Part shown: positions 1 through 8,798 of the stretch, one piece after another | How positions within the stretch are numbered: position 1 is the first letter of the stretch | How the letters are laid out: each line of letters opens with the position of its first letter | Assembly (NCBI RefSeq): GCF_900188345.1 | Contig: NZ_FZOD01000005.1 | Coordinates: forward strand, 62,001-126,000 | DNA from: Streptosporangium subroseum | GTDB taxonomy: Bacteria > Actinomycetota > Actinomycetes > Streptosporangiales > Streptosporangiaceae | Direction of reading: 5' to 3' | DNA length: 64,000 nucleotides | Translations under genes and position numbers: made by a program | The notes under the pieces: model-generated | The model's database searches: none | Told to the model about the DNA's origin: nothing | The model's input: only the letters and a program-made list of their open reading frames with translations

Positions 1-1
1 A

Positions 2-1948
2 CTGCCGGTTTTCGCGAGTGATGCCCTTTCCTCGGTGGCCTATGCCCCGCAGGAGATCCTCGTCATCCTTTCGCTGGCAGGAATTTCGTTCTACAACTTC
101 AGCCCCTGGGTCGCGGCCGCCGTTGTCGTGGTGATGCTCACCGTCGTGGCGTCCTACCGGCAGAACGTGCACGCCTACCCCAGCGGCGGGGGCGACTACG
201 AGGTGGCCACCGTCAACCTGGGCCAGAACGCCGGGCTGACCGTCGCCAGCGCGCTCATGGTCGACTACATCCTCACCGTCGCGGTGTCGGTGGCCAACGG
301 CGTCGACTACGTGGGTGCCACGATTCCCTACGTCGCCGAGCACAAGCCGCTGGTCGCGATCGTCATCGTCATCCTGCTGACGGTGGTGAACCTGCGCGGC
401 ATCCGGGAGTCCGGCGCGGCCTTCGCGGTCCCCACCTACGCCTTCATGGCCGCCGTCATCGGCCTGATCCTCTGGGGTGCCTTCCGGCTGCTCGTCCTGG
501 GCCAGGAGCTGCACGCGCCCACCTCCGGCTACCAGATCGTCGCCGAACAGAGCAACCTCACCGCCTTCGCGGCGTCCTTCCTCATCCTGCGCGCCTTCTC
601 CTCCGGCTGCGCGGCGCTCACCGGCGTCGAGGCGATCAGCAACGGCGTGCCGGCCTTCCGCAAGCCCAAGAGCAAGAACGCCGCGACCACGCTGCTGATG
701 ATGGGCCTGGTCGCGGTCACGATGTTCGTTGGCATCATCGCGCTCGCCCTGGCGTCCGGCGTCAAGGTCGCCGACCCCGCCACCGCCGCCCGTGACGTGA
801 TCATCAACGGCATGCCCGCCGGTCCCGGCTACTACCAGCAGCCGATCATCGCCCAGATCGCCGACGCCGTCTTCGGCAGCGGCTCGGTCTTCTTCTTCGT
901 CATCGCCGCGGTCACCGCGCTGATCCTCTTCCTCGCCGCGAACACCGCCTTCAACGGCTTCCCCGTGCTCGGCTCGATTCTGGCCCAGGACCGCTTCCTG
1001 CCCCGGCAGCTGCACACCCGGGGCGACCGGCTGGCCTTCTCCAACGGCATCATCATCCTGGCCGCCGGAGCCTGCCTGCTGCTGTGGGGCTTCAACGCCG
1101 ATGTCAGCCGCCTGCTCAACCTCTACATCGTCGGCGTCTTCGTGTCGTTCACGCTGAGCCAGATCGGCATGGTCCGGCACTGGACCCGGCTCCTGAGGAC
1201 CGAGGGCGACTCGAAGGTCCGGCACCAGATGCACCGCTCGCGGACCATCAACTTCTTCGGTGGTGTCATGACCGCGGTGGTGCTGGTGGTCGTGCTGGTG
1301 ACCAAGTTCACCCACGGGGCGTGGATCGTCTGCGTGGCCATGCCCGTGCTGTTCCTGATGATGAAGGGCATCCACCGCCACTACGAGAACGTGGCCGCCG
1401 AACTCGCCGTCGCCGAGGACCTGCAGGTGGACGAGTCGATGCTGCCCGCGCGCAACCACGCCATCGTCCTGGTCTCCAAGATTCACAAGCCGACCCTGCG
1501 CGCCCTCGCCTACGCCCGCGCCACCCGGCCGTCCAAGCTGGAGGCGATCACCGTGGGCGTGGAGGGCGAGGACGCCAAGGCGCTTCGTGAGGAGTGGGAG
1601 CGGCGAGGGATCCCGGTGCCGCTCAAGATGCTCGACTCGCCCTACCGCGAGATCACCCGGCCGGTCCTGGAATACGTCAAGTCGCTGCGCCGCCGATCGC
1701 CCCGCGACGTGGTCAGCGTCTACATTCCCGAGTACGTCGTCGGCCACTGGTGGGAGCACCTCCTGCACAACCAGAGCGCGCTGCGCCTGAAGGGCCGTCT
1801 GCTCTTCCAGCCCGGCGTGATGGTCATCAGCGTGCCCTGGCAGCTCCACTCCTCCGACCGTCTCAAGGGCCGCCCCGAGCCCTTCGCCCCCGGCGCCGTC
1901 CGCCGCCCCTGGCAGGAGGTGGCCCAGGACGGGGACGCCAAGGCATAA
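2..1948 (+). CDS. APC-superfamily amino acid permease, 5'-truncated by window edge
   Basis: Multi-pass membrane transporter of the amino acid/polyamine/organocation (APC) superfamily. The frame is open from base 2 and already reads a typical early motif, DALSSVAYAPQEIL, so the true start lies before the window. About 12 hydrophobic segments fill roughly residues 10-450. A soluble tail of about 180 residues follows, as in the long actinobacterial APC proteins whose C-terminus resembles a cytosolic regulatory domain. Substrate cannot be read from sequence; an amino acid or K+-type substrate is possible. The next gene lies 74 bp downstream on the same strand. The family call is firm, the substrate unknown. 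Confidence 0.85.
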   Translation: MPVFASDALSSVAYAPQEILVILSLAGISFYNFSPWVAAAVVVVMLTVVASYRQNVHAYPSGGGDYEVATVNLGQNAGLTVASALMVDYILTVAVSVANGVDYVGATIPYVAEHKPLVAIVIVILLTVVNLRGIRESGAAFAVPTYAFMAAVIGLILWGAFRLLVLGQELHAPTSGYQIVAEQSNLTAFAASFLILRAFSSGCAALTGVEAISNGVPAFRKPKSKNAATTLLMMGLVAVTMFVGIIALALASGVKVADPATAARDVIINGMPAGPGYYQQPIIAQIADAVFGSGSVFFFVIAAVTALILFLAANTAFNGFPVLGSILAQDRFLPRQLHTRGDRLAFSNGIIILAAGACLLLWGFNADVSRLLNLYIVGVFVSFTLSQIGMVRHWTRLLRTEGDSKVRHQMHRSRTINFFGGVMTAVVLVVVLVTKFTHGAWIVCVAMPVLFLMMKGIHRHYENVAAELAVAEDLQVDESMLPARNHAIVLVSKIHKPTLRALAYARATRPSKLEAITVGVEGEDAKALREEWERRGIPVPLKMLDSPYREITRPVLEYVKSLRRRSPRDVVSVYIPEYVVGHWWEHLLHNQSALRLKGRLLFQPGVMVISVPWQLHSSDRLKGRPEPFAPGAVRRPWQEVAQDGDAKA

Positions 1949-2022
1949 CCTTTACATGCACTACCTTCATATGCACTCCTGACCGCATGGAGGCTTGACT
2001 GACGAACCTTGGGGGCGTGGCC

Positions 2023-3324
2023 ATGGCTATAGAGCTGACGGTAGGACCGGTTGCACACGGTGGCTGGTGCGTCGCTCGCCATGACGGCCGGGTGGTTTTT
2101 GTACGGCACGCGCTTCCCGGCGAGCGCGTCATGGCCGAGATCACGGAAGAGACCACCCGCTTCCTGCGAGCCGACGCCGTCGAGATTCTCGAACCCTCCG
2201 CCGACCGGGTGGTCCCGCCGTGCCCGTTCGCGGGACCGGGCCGCTGTGGCGGCTGTGACTGGCAGCACGCCTCCCTCGACGCCCAGCGCCGGTTGAAGGC
2301 CGACGTGGTCGCCGAGCAGCTCAAGCGCCTGGCGGGCATCGACTGGAAGGGAACCGTCGAGGAGGTCCCCGGTGCCCCCGACGGCCTCGGCTGGCGTACC
2401 CGGGTCCAGTTCGCCGTCAACCGTGACGGGGTCCCGGGCCTGCGCCGGCACCGCTCCCACGACATCGAGCCGATCGACGCCTGTCTGATCGCCCACGCCG
2501 AGGTGGAGAACGTCGGCGCCGAGGTCATGAACTGGCGCCACGCCTCCTCCGTCGAGGTCATCGCCTCCTCGGGCGGGGACCAGGCCGTCGTGGTCGCCCC
2601 CAAGCCCCGCCGTACGGTGGCCGTGCCCGATCTCGACACGAGCGTGGCCGTCTTCGTCGACGAGGGCAAGGGCCGCACCCGCGTCGTCCACGGCCGCAAC
2701 CACCTCACCGAGCGCGTCGGCGAGCGCGACTTCCAGGTGACCGGCAGCGGTTTCTGGCAGGTCCACCCCGGCTCTGCCGCCACGTTGCTCGGCACGGTCC
2801 TGGAGTTCGCCGACCCGAAGCCGGGGGAGTGGGCCCTCGACCTCTACTGCGGAGTCGGCCTGTTCGCCGCGGGCCTGGCGGAGGCGGTCGGCCCCGAGGG
2901 CGCCGTGTTCGGCGTCGAGTCCGAGTCCGTCTCCGTCCGCGACGCCGAACGCAACCTCCGCGACCTCCCTCAGGCCCGCTTCGCGCGGGGCCGGGTCGAG
3001 AACGCCCTCGACCACTTCGACATCGAGCGCGCCGACCTGGTCGTCGTCGACCCGCCCCGCGCGGGTCTCGGCCGCGAGGTCGTCAACCGTCTCGTCACCC
3101 TTCAGGCCGGCCGGATCGTCTACGTCTCCTGCGACCCGGCCACCCTCGCCCGCGACCTCGCCTGGTTCGGCGAGCAGGGCTACCGCCTCGCCGACCTGCG
3201 GGCCTTCGACGGATTCCCGATGACCCACCATGTGGAGTGCGTGGCGCTGCTGATCAATGATCCGGACGGCGTCCCGACCGGCGAGCGCGCGACGGATGAC
3301 GTTTCGCAGGCCGGAGAGGACTAG
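2023..3324 (+). CDS. TRAM-domain class I SAM-dependent RNA (uracil-C5) methyltransferase
   Basis: Predicted RNA m5U methyltransferase of the RumA/TrmA type. Residues 1-60 form a TRAM RNA-binding domain. A Cys-rich stretch follows (CPFAGPGRCGGCDWQH), matching the Fe-S cluster region of RumA. The Rossmann part has the SAM motif ALDLYCGVGLFA, then DPPRAGLG, and the catalytic-cysteine motif YVSCDPATLARDL near the C-terminus. A run of G at 2011-2015 sits 7 bp before ATG 2023; a GTG at 2017 is an in-frame alternative with poor spacing. The exact rRNA or tRNA target is not evident. Confidence 0.88.
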   Translation: MAIELTVGPVAHGGWCVARHDGRVVFVRHALPGERVMAEITEETTRFLRADAVEILEPSADRVVPPCPFAGPGRCGGCDWQHASLDAQRRLKADVVAEQLKRLAGIDWKGTVEEVPGAPDGLGWRTRVQFAVNRDGVPGLRRHRSHDIEPIDACLIAHAEVENVGAEVMNWRHASSVEVIASSGGDQAVVVAPKPRRTVAVPDLDTSVAVFVDEGKGRTRVVHGRNHLTERVGERDFQVTGSGFWQVHPGSAATLLGTVLEFADPKPGEWALDLYCGVGLFAAGLAEAVGPEGAVFGVESESVSVRDAERNLRDLPQARFARGRVENALDHFDIERADLVVVDPPRAGLGREVVNRLVTLQAGRIVYVSCDPATLARDLAWFGEQGYRLADLRAFDGFPMTHHVECVALLINDPDGVPTGERATDDVSQAGED

Positions 3325-3355
3325 CCCTGCATTTCGCGCGTGACCCCGATCGGTC

Positions 3356-4162
3356 TTATGCCTCCTCCGCGAGGCTCAGATGCTCCTCCAGCCGCTCGAG
3401 CCTCCGCAGGATGGGCCGCAGTTCTTCGCGGAGAGCTGCGGAGAGGGCACTCGCCGCGTCGGCGGGGGCCGGTGACGGCGTGGAGGCTGTGGAGGCCGTG
3501 GAGGCCTGGGTCTGGGCCCGCAGGTGCACGTAGCCCGCCAGGGCGGCTGAGACCGCGCGGCGGGTCAGCCGCGGCTCGGCGCCCAGTCCCCGGAGGATGT
3601 GACCCGCCGCCCCGTCGGGTTCGGCGACCAGACCGAGGAGCAGGTGCTCGCAGCCGATGTAGTTGTGGCCGAGGGCGGTCGCGTCGGTGACGGTCATCTC
3701 CAGAGCCGCGGCCGCGGACGCGCTGAAGGTGAGCTCGGCGTCGTCGCCCGTGGCGGAGACCGCGGAGGAGCCGGACGTCCCGGGGGTCTCGAGGCTCAGG
3801 CGGTCCAGTTGGCGCCGGACCTCCTCGCGCTCGATCTCCAGAACGCCCAGGACCTGGAGGGCCAGGTTGCCGCCCTCGGCCAGCAGGCCGCCCAGCAGAT
3901 GCTCGGTGCCGATCTCGGCCGCCCCCAGGGCCCGTGCCTGCTCCACCGACAGCTTGATCACCGTACGGGCCCGGGCGGTGAAGTGCGGGAAACGTGCGGT
4001 CAGGTCGTCGATGTCGGAGGCGTTCAGCGCCGTCTCACGGATGGCGGTGACCCGCCGTACGGCCTGCTCCAGGGCTCGCTGGCAGACGGCCGAGACCGGC
4101 ACCCCCGCCTTCTTCACCGCCTCGGCCAGCTCGTCGGGCAGATAGACATTGATCTTCGGCAT
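3356..4162 (-). CDS. Ribbon-helix-helix / Clp N-domain fusion protein, likely autoregulator
   Basis: 268 residues. Residues 2-40 (MPKINVYLPDELAEAVKKAG onward) match a CopG/Arc-like ribbon-helix-helix DNA-binding fold. Residues about 45-225 hold two Clp N-domain repeats, marked by TEHLLGGLLAEGG and CEHLLLGLVAEPDG. There is no AAA+ ATPase module, so it is not a ClpC/ClpA unfoldase. It may bind Clp substrates or adaptors and DNA (inference). The ATG is preceded by GGGGAGACAAC. Immediately upstream lies a four-half-site palindrome (4177-4212), which suggests autorepression. It ends convergently 31 bp from the methyltransferase. Confidence 0.82.
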   Translation of the reverse strand: MPKINVYLPDELAEAVKKAGVPVSAVCQRALEQAVRRVTAIRETALNASDIDDLTARFPHFTARARTVIKLSVEQARALGAAEIGTEHLLGGLLAEGGNLALQVLGVLEIEREEVRRQLDRLSLETPGTSGSSAVSATGDDAELTFSASAAAALEMTVTDATALGHNYIGCEHLLLGLVAEPDGAAGHILRGLGAEPRLTRRAVSAALAGYVHLRAQTQASTASTASTPSPAPADAASALSAALREELRPILRRLERLEEHLSLAEEA

Positions 4163-4176
4163 GTTGTCTCCCCTAT

Positions 4177-4212
4177 GGGGTTACTGAAGGGTTATAACCC
4201 ATTCATAACCCC
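4177..4212. promoter_or_regulatory. Symmetric four-half-site operator upstream of RHH-ClpN gene
   Basis: The centre is a perfect 12-bp palindrome, GGGTTATAACCC (4189-4200). Flanking it at equal distance are GGGGTTA (4177-4183) and TAACCCC (4206-4212), sharing the same dyad axis at 4194.5. This gives four GGGTTA half-sites, the two on each side spaced 11 bp (one helical turn), the classic layout for two RHH dimers. It begins 15 bp before the ATG of the RHH-ClpN gene. Function is inferred from geometry and neighbourhood. Confidence 0.7.
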
Positions 4213-4231
4213 TGAGGGGGGTGGCTGTCCA
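4202..4231 (-). promoter_or_regulatory. Candidate sigma70-type promoter of RHH-ClpN gene
   Basis: On the minus strand TGGACA (4231-4226) and TATGAA (4207-4202) are separated by 18 bp. The -10 lies inside the outer operator arm, so bound repressor would block polymerase. Boxes were found by eye. Confidence 0.4.
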
Positions 4232-4418
4232 GTGCGTTGCTTGATGTGACGCGCCTTTTCTCATAGGAGAGGAACCGGTCCGGTGCCTGGGTTGTGGATT
4301 TCGTCATCTCGTGGAGGGGTGACAGAAAAAACGAGACGGCCGCTCGTATCGCCGGAGGCATAGACAAGATCATCGAAAGCGCCGGCCGCTGTCGTGGGCG
4401 ATCTTCGGGGCAGGGGCG

Positions 4419-5501
4419 TCAGCGTGTCGCGCTCGTGAGGAACCGGGCGACGTTCGGGGTGGGGGCGGCGCCCCTGACGGAGAGCCAGGCCAGCTTGTTG
4501 CGGCCGGCGAAGGCGATGAGCCTGTGGGCGTTGGCCGGGGTGAGGTCGTGGGAGCTGCTCAGGACGGGGGTGAGCGCGATCCTGCGCCAGGCGACGGGTT
4601 CGCCAAGAGATTCCGCGATCTGGGGTTGCGCGGCGCGGACGGCCGAGGCGACGGGGCGCAGGCGGTCTTGGGCGAGCCCGGATTCGGGGCCGACGGCGGC
4701 CAGGAGGTTCACGGCGGTGATCTCGGCGCCGGCCTCGCGGGTGGATCGGAGCATGGCCTGATCACTCGGGGCCAGGCCCGTTCCCGTGACCGGGAGGGTG
4801 AAGCTCACGGTGAGGGGACGGCCCTTGGCCGCGGCCTCGCGTTGCAGGGTCGCGATCGCCCTGGCGCGGCGCAGCACGGTCGCGGCGCTGGCCGGGTCCT
4901 GGACCTCGAAGTCGATGTAGGTGGCGTCGAAGGTGTCGATCGCCTGCCGGTAGGCGGCGACGAGGCGGTCGAGGTCGGTGCAGGCGGCGGCCAGTTCGCG
5001 GCCTACGGGGCCGCCGAAGGCGAGACCGGCATCGCCGCCGACCGCGCGCAGACGGCCCAGGCGATCGGCGACGAGCTCGCCGTCCTGCGTGCCACCCCAC
5101 ATGGGGACGCATTCCTTACGGCCGGTGGTGAGGTGGCCGAGGGTGAACCAGCGGACGTGGTCCTTCCCCGCTACCTCGGGCAGGGTGAAGAGCGGATCCT
5201 GAACCGTGTTCACGAACGTCACGAAGCCCGACGGCCGGTCGGTGGGGGAGACGGGGGCCGGCGCGGGTTTCTGCCCGACGGAGGATCTGGTGGCCAGTCC
5301 GGAAGCCGTCACCCCGGCCCGCGCGGCCAGGCCGGGCACGCTCTGGTCGCCGCCCGCCTTGGTGGGCAGAAGCCAGATCGCGACGCCGGTTGCCAGGGCG
5401 AGCGCCGCCGAGGCCAGCACGACGAGAGAGCGGGGCGGTGTGCCCGGCTCGCGGGCCTGGCGAGCGGCGGGACGACCCGTCACCACCGGCACGTGCTCCA
5501 C
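4419..5501 (-). CDS. Membrane-anchored GH18-like (chitinase-fold) glycosidase
   Basis: 360 residues. A short basic N-terminus is followed by one membrane segment (about residues 25-45, SLVVLASAALALATGVAIWLL) and a Thr/Pro-rich linker. The extracellular domain (about 90-360) is a TIM-barrel of the kind annotated as chitinase or GH18-like in actinomycetes. The catalytic-type strand reads ATYIDFEV near residue 195, matching the DxxDxE end (D-x-E). The first Asp of the canonical motif is less clear, so activity is uncertain. Likely substrate is chitin or peptidoglycan-like glycan (family knowledge). It diverges from the oxidoreductase gene starting at 5630. Confidence 0.72.
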   Translation of the reverse strand: MEHVPVVTGRPAARQAREPGTPPRSLVVLASAALALATGVAIWLLPTKAGGDQSVPGLAARAGVTASGLATRSSVGQKPAPAPVSPTDRPSGFVTFVNTVQDPLFTLPEVAGKDHVRWFTLGHLTTGRKECVPMWGGTQDGELVADRLGRLRAVGGDAGLAFGGPVGRELAAACTDLDRLVAAYRQAIDTFDATYIDFEVQDPASAATVLRRARAIATLQREAAAKGRPLTVSFTLPVTGTGLAPSDQAMLRSTREAGAEITAVNLLAAVGPESGLAQDRLRPVASAVRAAQPQIAESLGEPVAWRRIALTPVLSSSHDLTPANAHRLIAFAGRNKLAWLSVRGAAPTPNVARFLTSATR

Positions 5502-5629
5502 CTTCTCGACGACATGATTATCGCTATCGGTGCTTGGTCGACTACTGATTGCAGCTGAGGTCTGAACGCTAGCAAGCGTTCACGTCGCGGCGTGGGCTTT
5601 CAGCGGATGCCGTCCGGAGTGCCCGGATA

Positions 5630-6562
5630 ATGGTGAGTATGAAGTTGAGGATCTTCACTGAACCACAGCAGGGCGCCACCTACGATGAGCTGCTGGCGGT
5701 CGCACAGACCGCGGAGCGGCTGGGGTTCGACGCCTTTTTCCGTTCTGACCACTATGTGCGGTTCGGTTCCGGCGACCCCGGTGCCGGCTCCACCGACGCT
5801 TGGACGACCCTGGCGGGCCTGGCCAGGGAGACCTCCACGATCAGGCTCGGCACCCTGGTCACCCCGGTCACCTTCCGGCTGCCCGGCCCGCTGGCGATCA
5901 GTGTGGCCCAGGTGGACCAGATGAGCGGGGGCCGGGTCGAGCTCGGCCTCGGCACCGGCTGGCTGGACGTCGAGCACACCGCCTACGGGATCCCGTTCCC
6001 GCCGATCGGCGAGCGGTTCGGCCGCTTCGAGGAGCAGCTCGAGATCATCACCGGGCTCTGGACCACTCCCGTGGGCAAGACGTTCTCGTTCGAGGGCGCC
6101 CACTACCGGCTGGCGGACTCGCCCGCGCTGCCCAAGCCCGTGCAGAGCCCCAAGCCGCCGATCATCATCGGCGGGGCCGGCGCCAAGCGCACCCCACGGC
6201 TGGCCGCGCGGTTCGCCGACGAGTACAACCTGCCGTTTCACCCCCTGGACGACACCGCGATCGCCTTCGACCGGGTCCGGCAGGCGTGCGAGGCGGAGGG
6301 GCGTGAGTCGATCCGGTTCTCCGTCGCCCAGACCGTCTGCGTCGGCACCGACGACGCGGAGATCGCGCGCCGGGCCGAAGCCACCGGACACGACCTCGCT
6401 GTGTTGCGCGCGAGCGGGCTGGCGGGCACTCCCGCCGAGGTGGTCGAGAAGATCGGCGAGTTCGCGAAGCTGGGCGTCGAGCGGATCTACCTGCAGGTGC
6501 TGGACCTGTCGGACCTGGACCACCTGGAGCTCATCGCCGCCGAGGTCCTGCCCCACGTGTAG
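5630..6562 (+). CDS. LLM-class F420-dependent oxidoreductase
   Basis: 310-residue luciferase-like monooxygenase fold, cytosolic. The opening MKLRIFTEPQQGATYDELL and the motifs SDHYVRFG, RLGTLVTPVTFR and ELGLGTGW are typical of the TIGR03560-like F420-dependent subgroup. The cofactor would be F420 rather than FMN; the substrate is unknown. GGAG at 5616-5619 lies 10 bp before ATG 5630. An ATG at 5639 is an alternative that removes three residues. It stands alone, followed by a repeat-bearing spacer. Confidence 0.85.
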   Translation: MVSMKLRIFTEPQQGATYDELLAVAQTAERLGFDAFFRSDHYVRFGSGDPGAGSTDAWTTLAGLARETSTIRLGTLVTPVTFRLPGPLAISVAQVDQMSGGRVELGLGTGWLDVEHTAYGIPFPPIGERFGRFEEQLEIITGLWTTPVGKTFSFEGAHYRLADSPALPKPVQSPKPPIIIGGAGAKRTPRLAARFADEYNLPFHPLDDTAIAFDRVRQACEAEGRESIRFSVAQTVCVGTDDAEIARRAEATGHDLAVLRASGLAGTPAEVVEKIGEFAKLGVERIYLQVLDLSDLDHLELIAAEVLPHV

Positions 6563-6626
6563 GGCGCAGAGCCATGGGTCCGCACTTCATCCTCAAGGGG
6601 CGAAGGCCAGGGGTGCGGGCCCACGA

Positions 6627-6826
6627 CCGGATACGCGTGACCGTCGCAGCCGGAGTCCGCGTCCTCAGAGGGGCCGAGGACTGAGGGACGGGCCCAGGGC
6701 CGATACGCGGGACCGTCGTGGACGGAGTCCGCGTCCTCAGCGAGCCGAGGTCTGAGAGACGGATCCAGGGCCGGATGCGCGTGACCGTCGCGGCAGGGTG
6801 CTCGTGGACGGGAGTCCGCGGCTCAG
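6627..6826. repeat. Degenerate tandem repeat, period about 72 bp, in gene-free spacer
   Basis: The 6563-6887 spacer contains no convincing gene. Within it three copies of a unit share GATACGCGTGACCGTCG-like and GGAGTCCGCGTCCTCAG-like blocks. They start near 6627, 6700 and 6771. The third copy is the most diverged. Confidence 0.7.
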
Positions 6827-6887
6827 GCGTGAGCCGGAACGGTTAACCGATGGCCGGGCTTGCCGGACGTGAGGCACACTGAGCCGG

Positions 6888-8798
6888 GTGTTGCTAACGA
6901 TCTCCACGACCGTACGGCCCGCAACCGACCTCGGATTCCTGTTGCACAAGCATCCGGACCGGGTTCAGGAGTTCGGCCAGTCATACGGCATGGCCCGCGT
7001 CTTCTATCCGGAGGCGGACGAGGAGCGCTGCACGGCGGCGTTGATGCTCGACGTCGACCCGGTCCGCCTGGTGCGCTCGCGCGGCCGTTCCACGCCCGAC
7101 TACACGCTGGGCCAGTACGTCAACGACCGGCCCTACGCCGCGTCGTCACTGCTGGCCGTGGCGCTGGGGGACGTGTTCCGCACGGCACGCACCGGACGCT
7201 GCGACAGCCGTCCGGAGCTGGCCGCCGGGCCGATTCCGCTGGAGATCGCGCTGCCTGTGCTGCCCTGCAGGGGCGGTCCCCAGCTGGCGCACCGGTTGTT
7301 CGAGCCGCTGGGCTGGGAGGTCGAGGCACGGGCCGTACCGCTGGACGAGGGGTTTCCCGAGTGGGGCGACTCCCGTTACGTGGGGCTGTCGCTGCGGGGC
7401 GAGGTGCGCCTGGCCGACGCGCTCAACCAGCTCTACGTGCTGCTTCCGGTGCTCGACGACTCCAAGCACTACTGGGTCGCCTCCGACGAGGTGGACAAGC
7501 TGATCAGGGCGGGCGAGTCCTGGCTGGCCGCCCACCCGGAGAGAGGGCTGATCACCCGCCGTTACCTTGGCCGCCGCTGGGCGCTGACCCGCACGGCCTT
7601 CGCCCGCCTGGCCGAGATCGGCGACGACGTGGAGGAGGACCTTGAGCCTCCCGTCGAGGAGGAGTCCGCCGAGACCTTCTCCGTCCCGCCGGAGGAGGAC
7701 GCCGGTGCCCTGCGGGATGAGGGGTCCCCGGCGATTCATGACGAGATGGTGCCGGACGGCGAGGCCGCGAATCGTCAGGCTGCGCCGTCTGACGGCGCCG
7801 TGGATGGTGAGGCGGTGTGGGGCGGCGGGGCGGTGGATCGTCGGGCCGCGCCGTCCGGCGGCGCCGTGGATGGTGCGGTGGCTCCATCCGGCGGAATCGC
7901 AGATGACGAGGTGACGCCGGACGGCGGGGCCGGGGACTCGACGCGGAAGCGGCCCCTGAACACCCTGCGGCGCGAGGCCGTGGTCGGCGTGCTGGAGGAG
8001 TTGGGCGCGCACAGGGTGATCGACCTGGGCTGTGGATCGGGTCAGCTGGTGGGGGCGTTGCTGGGCCGGCCGGGATTCACCAAGGTGGCCGGGACGGACG
8101 TGTCGGCGCAGGCGCTGGCGATCGCGGCCAGGCGCTTGAAGCTCGACCGGATGCCGGACAGGCAGCTGGAGCGGCTGGAGCTGTTCCAGGGTGCGCTGAC
8201 CTACACCGACGACCGGTTCGCCGGATATGACGCCGCCGTGCTCATGGAGGTCATCGAGCACGTCGATCCGTCCAGGCTGAGCGCGCTGGAGCGGGTGGTC
8301 TTCGGCACCGCCCGGCCGGTGCACGTGATCGTCACGACGCCCAACGTCGAGTACAACGTGCGCTATGACTTCCTGGAGGGCATGCGTCACTCCGACCACC
8401 GTTTCGAGTGGACGCGGGCCGAGTTCCAGGCGTGGGCCGCGAAGGTCTGCGGCGAGTACGGCTACCACGTCGCGTTCCGGCCGGTCGGCGACGATGATCC
8501 CGAGGTGGGCTCGCCCACCCAGATGGCCCTGTTCAGCGCCGTAAATGCCGCAAATGCCGGAAAATTCAGTGGCGGGGGCGCTGAAAACGCCGCACGTGTC
8601 GAAGGCACCGTAAATGCCGCAAGCACCGCACGTGTTGAAGGCGTCGTAAATGCCGCAAGCACCGCACGTGTTGAAGTCGCAGTAAATGCCACGGGTGCTG
8701 AAGATGCCGCAAGCGCCGCAAGCGCTGGAGACGCCGTAAGCGCCGCAAACGTCGCAAACGCTGGAAACATCGTAGGTGTGGGAGGTGGAGATGACTGA
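6888..8798 (+). CDS. hen1: Bacterial Hen1, 3'-terminal RNA ribose 2'-O-methyltransferase
   Basis: Marks repaired RNA ends by methylating the 2'-OH at the break so that ribotoxins cannot recut. The N-terminal bacterial Hen1 domain (about 1-250, MLLTISTTVRPATDLGFLLH) is followed by a low-complexity Ala/Gly/Asp-rich linker (about 250-352). The methyltransferase domain has VIDLGCGSGQLVGAL and the metal-binding MEVIEHVD, then HSDHRFEWTRAEFQAW. Residues after about 550 form an Ala/Asn-rich tail encoded by 36-bp repeats and absent from typical Hen1. The GTG start gives the family-typical N-terminus. It overlaps pnkp by 8 bp (ATGACTGA), so translation is coupled. Confidence 0.93.
   Translation: MLLTISTTVRPATDLGFLLHKHPDRVQEFGQSYGMARVFYPEADEERCTAALMLDVDPVRLVRSRGRSTPDYTLGQYVNDRPYAASSLLAVALGDVFRTARTGRCDSRPELAAGPIPLEIALPVLPCRGGPQLAHRLFEPLGWEVEARAVPLDEGFPEWGDSRYVGLSLRGEVRLADALNQLYVLLPVLDDSKHYWVASDEVDKLIRAGESWLAAHPERGLITRRYLGRRWALTRTAFARLAEIGDDVEEDLEPPVEEESAETFSVPPEEDAGALRDEGSPAIHDEMVPDGEAANRQAAPSDGAVDGEAVWGGGAVDRRAAPSGGAVDGAVAPSGGIADDEVTPDGGAGDSTRKRPLNTLRREAVVGVLEELGAHRVIDLGCGSGQLVGALLGRPGFTKVAGTDVSAQALAIAARRLKLDRMPDRQLERLELFQGALTYTDDRFAGYDAAVLMEVIEHVDPSRLSALERVVFGTARPVHVIVTTPNVEYNVRYDFLEGMRHSDHRFEWTRAEFQAWAAKVCGEYGYHVAFRPVGDDDPEVGSPTQMALFSAVNAANAGKFSGGGAENAARVEGTVNAASTARVEGVVNAASTARVEVAVNATGAEDAASAASAGDAVSAANVANAGNIVGVGGGDD
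8591..8698 (+). repeat. Three 36-bp tandem repeats in the 3' end of hen1
   Basis: Units at 8591-8626, 8627-8662 and 8663-8698 encode near-identical 12-residue blocks of the form ARVEGxVNAAST. The stretch is visibly richer in A/T than the surrounding gene. Confidence 0.85.

Noticed and set aside
1720..3231. 503-codon frame antisense to the RNA methyltransferase
   Set aside because: No ribosome-binding site and biased composition; shadow.
4294..4761. 155-codon frame on the plus strand after the RHH-ClpN operator
   Set aside because: Mostly antisense to the GH18-like gene and without family resemblance; not a gene.
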